From: Eublepharis macularius
Lineage: Eukaryota > Chordata > Lepidosauria > Squamata > Eublepharidae
DNA length: 64,000 nucleotides
Assembly: GCF_028583425.1 (NCBI RefSeq)
Contig: NC_072800.1
Span: 93,279,001-93,343,000 of the forward strand
Direction of reading: 5' to 3'
A program made the translations under genes and the position numbers. Shown here piece after piece: positions 35,901-44,900 of this stretch. Each line of letters starts with the position of its first letter. The first letter of the stretch is position 1. The notes beneath the pieces are model-generated. The model was not told the DNA's origin, made no database searches, and saw only the letters and a program-made list of their open reading frames with translations.

Positions 35901-38900
35901 TCTTTGCAAGTTGGAGCGTAGGTGACCGCGTGGGTGCCCATCCCCCATGTTGATTGTCCAAAGTGATGGAGAAGGGAAGAAGGCTGGCTGGGGTTGGGAC
36001 TTTGCCCACCTGGCCCCACTGTTTGTCTGCACTGAAAATGGCTTGTCTCCTTGTCTCTTCAGAGCGCTGTTGTCTACATCCTTTCCTTTTTTTTCTGCAC
36101 CATTTTCTGCCTAAGTTCTGAACTCAGGTTTTTTTTGGTGGCTTGGCCTTCAATTTCAGGGACCTTGTGGATGAAGCAAAAGACTATCAGCTCATGTCAG
36201 AGCGCCGACCGCACCTCCCTGCTTTCAAAACCCGTTCCCGCTGCTGCACCTCCATCCCAGGCCTGATCTATGCTGTAGGAGGCCTCAACTCAGCAGGTAT
36301 CTTTCAACGGCATGGAAGGCTTGAAAAGAGGGTTAGAGAGAGAGATGGAGGGAGAGGTCCGCCACTAGCTACTGGCCAGGATGACAAAAGGAACCTCCAC
36401 ATTCAGAGGCAGCAAAGCTTTGAGTGTCAGTGCCAGGAAGAATCGCCAGAGGAAGGTCTTGGCCTCTGTGCCCTTTGTTGGCCCTCCAGGGCAGTTAGTT
36501 GGCCAGTGTCTGAAATAGGAAGCTGGACTAGATGGACCACTAGTCCATGTAAGCCCCTCTTACATTTGTAACTCTGCCCTTGTTATGTTTCTTTACCATA
36601 AATGCATGCGAAATAGTCTCTTTGGAGACCTCGGGACTTTGAACTGAGCTGTTGTGACTTTTCCTATGAACCCTGGAAACCCTAATGCGGGTGCTCAGAA
36701 TTTTAAGATAGGTGCATTTGATGGGGGAGGGCTAGGAATGAAAAATAACATGGGTTTAGCAGCCTAATGGAAAGCATCACCCTGCACAAAGCAGGTGCTG
36801 AATGTCGGGTGCGGGGCAAGGTCTCATATACCAGCTTGAACAGAGGGTTGATCAAAACCTCCATCTTCACAAAGAATGTTCTTAGGGAAGAGAATGTGAC
36901 TGAATGGCAGCAGTTCTGGGAAAGATCTCTGAGGCCTTGGCCGCTGTCATTTCAAATAGACAATCCTGAGCTAGTTGGGCCCACAATCTGACTTGGCAAA
37001 AGGTAGCTTTGTGTGTTCAACATCTGGCAGTGTGTAGCGGGGGGGGGGGTCCGTAAAGTGTTGGAGAAGCAAGATGTGTTCTTGAGGTAAAAGCCTAAAA
37101 AGCAAGATGTGTTCTTGAGGTAAAAGCCTAAAAAGCAAGATGTGTTCTTGAGGTAAAAGCCTAAAAAGCAAGATGTGTTCTTGAGGTAAAAGCCTGGGTA
37201 GGGTAGAGGACATTTGTAGCTGTGTGGGTGTGAAAAGAAATTCTGTGTGACCAAAAAGCCTTTCTGAGGTAAAAGTTAAAGATAACTGTAAGAAGGTGCT
37301 GAAGAGAGGATCACAGACAGAATTAAGAGAAAGGAGTGATTTAATAGTTGCCCTCCTGAGGTAAAAGTTTACAGTAAAAAGTAAGGAGGAGCTGCAGTAA
37401 ATACCCCAGAGCATTTAAAAGACAGAGAACAAGTGTGGCAAAAAGATCTGGCAATCCTGAGGTAAAATTCAGAAAGGGTAAAGTGTAAGGAGTTGTCACC
37501 AAAATGCCACCTAAGGAAATAAAGCCAGCTGCAGAGAAAGCAGCAGATGCTAAAGCTATGAGCAGTGACAGGGAAGTCGAGAGAGAATCAGGCACTGTGG
37601 ATTGAGAGAACTGAATTAGTCCAACTGGCAGCTGAACAAAAGACAGAAAGAAAAAGAATGAGAAGAGAGACAAAGGGAAAGAGATTTTGAATTACCAAAA
37701 AGGCAGCAAGAAGTGGAGGAACGCAAAATGCAACAAGAAATAGAGGAACACAAAATGGTACACGAGCAAGCCGAACAAGATCAAGAATTGGAAAAGATCA
37801 GATTAGAAAAAGAAATGCAGAGCCTCAGGCTGAGAGACAGCGAACTGGTGGGGGGTGGGGATAAATCCAGCCCTTGGGGTTCAAGAAGACAAGTTCGTGA
37901 GGGTAGTTTTGAAAAGAATTCCCTGATTTCAAAGGGGGAATAATTTAGAAGTTTATTTTGTGAACTTTGAGACAGCCTGCCAGGATTTTAACATCCCTGA
38001 TGACTAGAGAATGACCTACATAAAATTTCACGTCTCTAGTGGCCCGAGTAAAGTTTACAGTGACAAGAGGGATCATGAAGTAAAGGATTATGAGGCATTT
38101 GAAAAGTGAGGCAAGCAAAGTTTTGGAGTGGCCCCTGAACAGAGCAGGAAAGAGTTTAGACGTCAAAGAAAGAAACCTGAGGAAACGTATGCTGATGTAG
38201 CCTGTAAATTAGAATGATTACTAAAGCAATGTCTGGGAAAAGCTGAGAGCCGGCAAGATGTTATCCATCTCATAGGACTGGAACAGTTTTGACTGTGAAA
38301 TCCATGCCTGGTTTTGCTGGTTGCAGCTTTGTCTGTCATGCAGCTGTTGAGAGCAAAAGACCCTCGCTTGCGCTTTACTCAAGGTCTCAGTTGGGAAATT
38401 TGAGGATTATCAGTTTGTCTTAATTTTCGCCTGCTTGTCCAAAAGACAGAATGCTTGCTTTACTGCCCTGGGCGAAAGACAGGATAAAAAATGATAGTGG
38501 TGTTGGGAATCCGCATGTTTATATCCTGCTATTTGATTTTCGTGCTGAGAGGAGGTCACAAAATACACAGTGCTTGGAAAAATCCCAGGACAAAACTATT
38601 TCGGCACCCATAAGCATGTGGAACACGCCATGTAGGCGTTGAGGACTCGTCCGTACGCTGCTTGCTGAACAGCGCTCTTAAACCAAATCCCTTCTACATC
38701 TTGCTGATGGGTTGGATCCTGCCAATCTGATAGTGGTGGAGTTTTCCTCTTGCATCCAGAGAAAGCTCCTTGTACCAAAGGAAGGAGCCACTGTTTGCAG
38801 AACAGATCTGCAGGATCCAGCCCATCACCAGGGTGTACAAGTGACTTGGTTTAGAGGCATCGTTCACCAAGCAGCAGAGGGGAAAGTCCTCAACACCACC

Positions 38901-41900
38901 TGTCAGTTCTACATAAATGTGTTTGTGATTCTTATGGCTGACGGAATCGTTTTGAATGGAAAAATTCCAAGAAAATTGATATGCTGTGAGCTGAACAAAT
39001 CCCCAGGATCCAACCCAATGAGCAGGGGAGACCCTGCTGTGGGAAAATAACAAAAGAGCCAACCCCACAGAAGTATGAAAGATTACATCTGAATTTGCCA
39101 GGCAGCAATAAGAGCCAGTTTAGTATAGTGTTTAAGCCACTTTGGTGTAGTGGTTAAGAGCGTGGGACTCTAATCTGGAGAACCGGGTTTGATTCCCCAC
39201 ACCTCCACTTGAAGCCATCTGGGTGACCTTGGGTCAGTTACAGCTCTCTCGGAGCTCTCTCAGCCCCACCCACCTCACAGGGTGTTTTGTTGTGGGGATA
39301 ATGATAATATACTTTGTAAACTGCTCTGTGTGGATGTTAAGTTATCCTGAAGGGCGGTATATAAATCAAATATTATTGTTATTGTTATTGTTATTATATT
39401 GCATTCCTATATTTCTCTAAATAATTATTAGATCCACTAAATGTGAAATTACAGTAGAAAAGAGCAAGCTCTTAGTCGTTACAAATTGTCCACGTGGGTA
39501 AAGGGCAGCCAGTTCCCGAGCAGCTACACCCCCTGCCCTAGGGAAGATTCATGAGAGTGAATGAGCTTTCTCTTGTGACTTATCACTCGTTAAAATGTGA
39601 GCAGCAAATTTCTATGCAGGTGACTCGCTGGATGTGGTGGAAGTCTTCGATCCCATTGCCAATCACTGGGCACAGTGCCAGCCCATGACAACGGCCCGTA
39701 GCCGGGTGGGGGTCGCCGTGCTGAACGGACTCTTGTATGCCATTGGTGGATATGACGGGCAATTGAGGCTGAGCACGGTGGAAGTTTACAACCCGGAGAT
39801 GGATTCTTGGTCCAAAGTGGCGAGCATGAACAGCAAACGAAGGTTTGTGGTGAGGGAGATGTTTGCACATGTAACATAGAGGAGGGAAGTAAGAACCATG
39901 TAGGGCTCTTTTGAAAACTTATGCCAAGCCTCTAAAGGCTTGAGGGTGGGGGGGGGGGGCGCACTCTTGGGAGCAGAATAAATTGCAGCATTCGCTTGAT
40001 TTACAACTGATGTGGCTTATTGAGGAAATTCTGATTCTAAGTTTAAGTCCCTGTTCAGCTGCACTGAATTGTTTTACCTAGTTAAGTGATTATTTGCTTG
40101 GAAATGTAACAGTGTCTCTTTAATTGAAACACAGGGCAATTAATAACTAGACTGTGTTATACTGGGAGAAATAAAAAGCACAGTATATTTTTTCTGGAAT
40201 TCTGTCACCTCAGACCAGCAAAACACACACACAAGTGCATGAGTTACTTAACTTTGTTTAAAGCATTTAACTCTTTATTTAGCAAGAAATTGCAACTATG
40301 TTAGCATGAGTATTACACAAACTACTAAAAAACAAGAATGACGTAAGGAATAGATCAGCTAACATCTTAAAGAACTGTTCACACCTATTACACGAAGAAG
40401 CCTGCTAAATAAAACAACATTCGAAGGTTCAGGGTATAAATCAGTGTCCAGTGTAAGAGACCTCAGCCCAGTTTGAGGAATTCCCTGAGCTGCCATTCCA
40501 CAGGCTTCTAATTAAATTCCCAATAAACATACTTACAGGACTTTGAAGCAAAGAGCAAAGGATAAAGTCTTTATCAAAACCTTAGAAATTTTCTGCTGTC
40601 ATGTTTTTCTATCTGTAAAACAAAATAATCCAAACTATAAACTATATTGAGGGTACTTAAAAACTTTGGATCACCGCATGCAGCTGTTCATGCAGCTGTT
40701 CGAGTTCCTTATTCAGATCATCTTCCCATTACAGTTGTGTGAACTTCTTGGAGGGGGGCACCCCAAAGAGAATCTCTTAGTGCCAGAGCCAATGTTTTGG
40801 CCTGCATGGGTACAGTCACTAGATTCTGGGGATATGTGACTCAGGGTGGTCCAAAGATTATTTTGGTGTACAGCTTCCCTCCAGTTTCTTAATATACATT
40901 TGTCCATGGGGTACTCCATTCTGGAGCAATTAGTGCAAAAACGAGGCTATGAACCAGGGCACATCATTGGTCCACTTGTAGGAAAGAGTTCCCTGAATGC
41001 TTGTGGGGTGTGTTATATGTGGTAGTCCAAAGCTACCACATATCAGAGCTTTTAAAGTATCCTCAGTATTTGTTACTAAAATTGCCAGTGAAAAAACAGG
41101 AAGTGTGAAGAAGGAACTGGGAACTAACTTCAGCCTCTTAAACTAGCTAGTTTCTCGTTGTATGTAAGATATGAGGCTTCTCCATACTAAGTTTTACTCC
41201 TACCCTGCACTGAGAGGATTTTTCAAAGCTGTTACCTCTTTACATGCGCTGGAGCTTAACAAGGTCACAAAACGATTATCATCTTTAGCAATAATAAAAA
41301 ACGAACTCGCTCAGGCAAAGCGTTTCTTCATGAGCTGACATTTAAATCAACGGAAGCAATTAAAATAAAATACGTGGATACTAATAATAATATGCTTGAT
41401 AATGATTATATATCAAAATATCACAACAGAGTCGTTCCTGCCTTTAGCAATTGAAGTGATTACCAACTCTATCCCAAAACTCATCTCTCAAGTAGTCACT
41501 GTGGTGCCAAGGGAGAAGGGTCCACCACCTCCATTGTACCTCCCTGCATTGCACCCCCCTGTATCGACCCAGAGGCTCTCATCCCCCACTCTCCTGGCCA
41601 CTCAAGTCTCCTAGGAGCCTCTAAGAGCTCTGGTTGTTTGTTTCGAAGCACTCCAGCTTCCTGGGTTCTTAGGAGTGTGTACCTCCTTAGCAAGCAACAC
41701 TGGACACAGACTGGTAAAATATATTATAGAAGTTTATTGAAGTAAGAACGTAGGAGCGTATGCAAAGCAGAAACCACTCGTGAAAGCATTTAGGCAGGGC
41801 AGAAAACAAATAACAGCTTGCTGATCTAACTATGTTCTAACTGGCTAAAATGCTACTTCCTGGCTGACTGACTGACTAAACATTCCCTGAGTTAGTTCCA

Positions 41901-44900
41901 AAGCTGGTTTATCTTACCAAAGTCCATTCATGCCAGCTCACGCTAGGCATCTTGGAGATGGCATGGAGCAAGAAGCTCTCTTCTCACATAGCTGGTAGTG
42001 GCTACAAAGTAGCATAGCTGGTCAGGACTGGTCTGGAATGGGAAAGAGTGGTGTGGTAAACTGGCCGGAAACAGAGAGGCTTCTTCAAATCTGGAGGGGG
42101 CATCAGCCCACTGAAGGGAACCAATCGGGGCTCGTTTCTTAATTAGGTTTCACAGCCCTGTGAAAGTTTAGGGAGCATGGCTAGAGCTGAGATCAGCGCC
42201 AGTCACGTGCCTTCTCAAGGCCACTCTCTAGCAGGGAGAAAGCAGCCCAGGTACAGTTAATTAACAGAGACTGTGCCTTTCCCAGTGCCTTTCCCAGTAA
42301 ACAGGCCTAGTGAGATTTCTTGCAAGACGTGAAGCCTGAACCAAAGTTTTACTCTGCATTTGGTGGAACAAGGCCTGCTCCTTACACCCACACGCCAAGA
42401 TTCTTGCTTGGCTGCATGTGCTAGAGTTTGCACTGAAACCATTAACTCTTTCCAGCTTGCTTGTAGCTGGTTAGTGCTGTTTCCAAACCTCTAGCACATT
42501 CACTCAAGCATTTTCAAATACCGTTTTTATATGCCTAAAGTGCAGAAACGTGACTCGGGGATGGGGGGAAAGTAAGCTTTGCACCTAAAAGATGTGCGTG
42601 ACAAACAGAGGTTATCATTTTATGTTATTTTATTTCTTGTATATTTTCTTTTCTCCCCGATGGTGACTCATAGTAGCTTGCAACATTCTCCCTTCCTGTG
42701 TTTTAGTCTCATTACCGTTACCCTTGGTTAATTAGGCTCACAGAGACCGTGATTGGCTTAAGGTCACCCAACAAGCATCCCTGGCAGAGTGCAGATTTGA
42801 ACCTAGGAGTCCCACATCCTAGTCTGACATTCCAACCACCACACTGCACGTAGATTGATTACATTTCCTAACTAACTGTACATTGAAGTACATCAGCGTG
42901 GGGGAAATCTGCTGTATATTATGGTGGATTTCGTGGCTTGAATGGCGGCGGAAGCCTTTTACAGTTGGCAGCCAGCCTCTGATGTTCTTTGTTGCGGTCT
43001 TTGGAGACCACAGACCATACTGTATAAGGTTCCTCATTTGATCTTGGTAGTTAAACATGAGATCACAGTTCCTTGTAGTAGTGCTCTGTGGATAGTTTTT
43101 GTCCATCTTCCTTTAGAAACATTTATGGCTTTGAAAGTTTCTTTTTCCCAATGACATCAACATTTCCAGAAATGGTACACGACTCACACAGAGAACAAAA
43201 ATACGGGTGTCGAAGCAGGGAACTAATGAGCGTCTCTAACAGGTTTACTTTTACTTGGCATGGAATTGGGTATTCTTTTGGTACAGATAATTCTCTGCTA
43301 ATCCTTTTGCCCTGCCTTGTGGAGTAATCTCACTGGGCCCCAGTAAATTCACAGTTGCCCAAGTCCTTCAGTTCCAGTTGCCATCTGGGAGACGTGCAAA
43401 GGAAGAACCCGCCATAACTCAAGACGCTTCCAACTCTGCAGGCAAGCAGAGGAGACAGAGCGCGGAAAAGCCTAAGAGATCCACTGAGTGATCGCTGTCA
43501 TCCCAAGGGTCTGAAACCAGCCCTAAAAGGCCTCGCAGATGCAAGCACCCCCCCCCTTCATCATCATGTCTTCTGTGCAGGCCAGCCTGCACATGCACAG
43601 TAACCACGTGTGCCTGCACAGAACTGAAGGAACAGCATTTACAGCTAAGTGCAACCCTGTTTTACTCAAAGCACCTTAATGCAAGGGGTTTCTTTTCCTG
43701 GCTTGTTACAGCGCCATGGGCACAGTGGTGCTGGATGGGCAGATCTACGTGTGCGGTGGGTACGATGGCACTTCATCCCTCAACTCCGTGGAAACCTATT
43801 CACCTGAAACAGACAAGTAAGTCTTGCTGAACATTTCCGCCGCTAAACCTTCTTCTCTTATTCTCCTCAGTTAGTTTGGTTTTTTTTTTAAGGGCTGTAT
43901 CCTGAGGTTCCCTTCCCCTACCCGCGTGGAGGCATTACCCTCCAAGCAGAAGGAGCCTTTTCGTTGGGGGGAAGGTTCGTTCCACTGTAGGAAAGTGCCT
44001 CCAGTAGCAGAAGAGATCCTCCAGGTCCAGCCCAGACCGTTCTCCTTCTGTGGGCTGATACTCAGTTCTCTTGTTTTGGCGCTTGGAAAGGTGGACGGTG
44101 GTGACCCCGATGAGTTCCAATCGCAGCGCAGCTGGCGTCACCGTATTCGAAGGTTGGATCTTTGTCTCTGGTGGACACGACGGATTGCAAATCTTCAATA
44201 GCGTGAGTACTTCTTTTCTGTGAGCCGCCTGCTTCGTTCCCGTGCTGTTTCAAGGGCTCAGAGCAGGTTGCGACCACCTTATTTTAGCCTGATGAAAACC
44301 CCGCCAAATAGCTGAGGCGGAGAGGTTGATCATCTAGAGAGTTCAGGGCCACAGCTGTGATCCTGAACCCCGTCACTCTCTGGGCTGCGGCACTGCAGGT
44401 GTGGGGCTTTCAGAGACACTCCCAGTTTTTGGAGGAGGGACACAACATCCATTTAAAGGTCAGAAAGTGTGGGCCGAAGTCAGCTTTTCCTTGGCAGAGT
44501 GGGAATTCGTACCTGGGTCTCCCAGATCCTAGTCTGACATTCTAACCACCACACTGCACATACATTGATTACATTTCCTGATTGTACGTGCAAGTACACC
44601 AGCAAGTGTGATGTGAGGGACTAGCACTGGTGAAACCTGGGTTTGAATCCTCGCTTGGGCTATGAAGTTCGAAGGGTGGCCGGGGGTTGATCAGTCATTC
44701 TCAGGCAGAGACCTCACAGAATTGTTGGGGGGGGGGTATTCACCCCACTCATACACATCACCCTGTATTCCTCAGAGGAACTGTGAGAGAGAAATGAGTG
44801 GCGTGGGATCTAGTAAGTGTGCGGCTTTCTTTTAATCCCACTACACTCATCAACAAGATCCCTTCGGAGCAGGGGCAGCTGTTTCTGCTAGTGTGCCTTT

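Noticed and set aside
36971..37414. A minus-strand frame with repeated 11-residue units as a repeat protein
   Set aside because: The units simply reflect the 33-bp tandem repeat (three divides 33), with no signal, start context or splice support.
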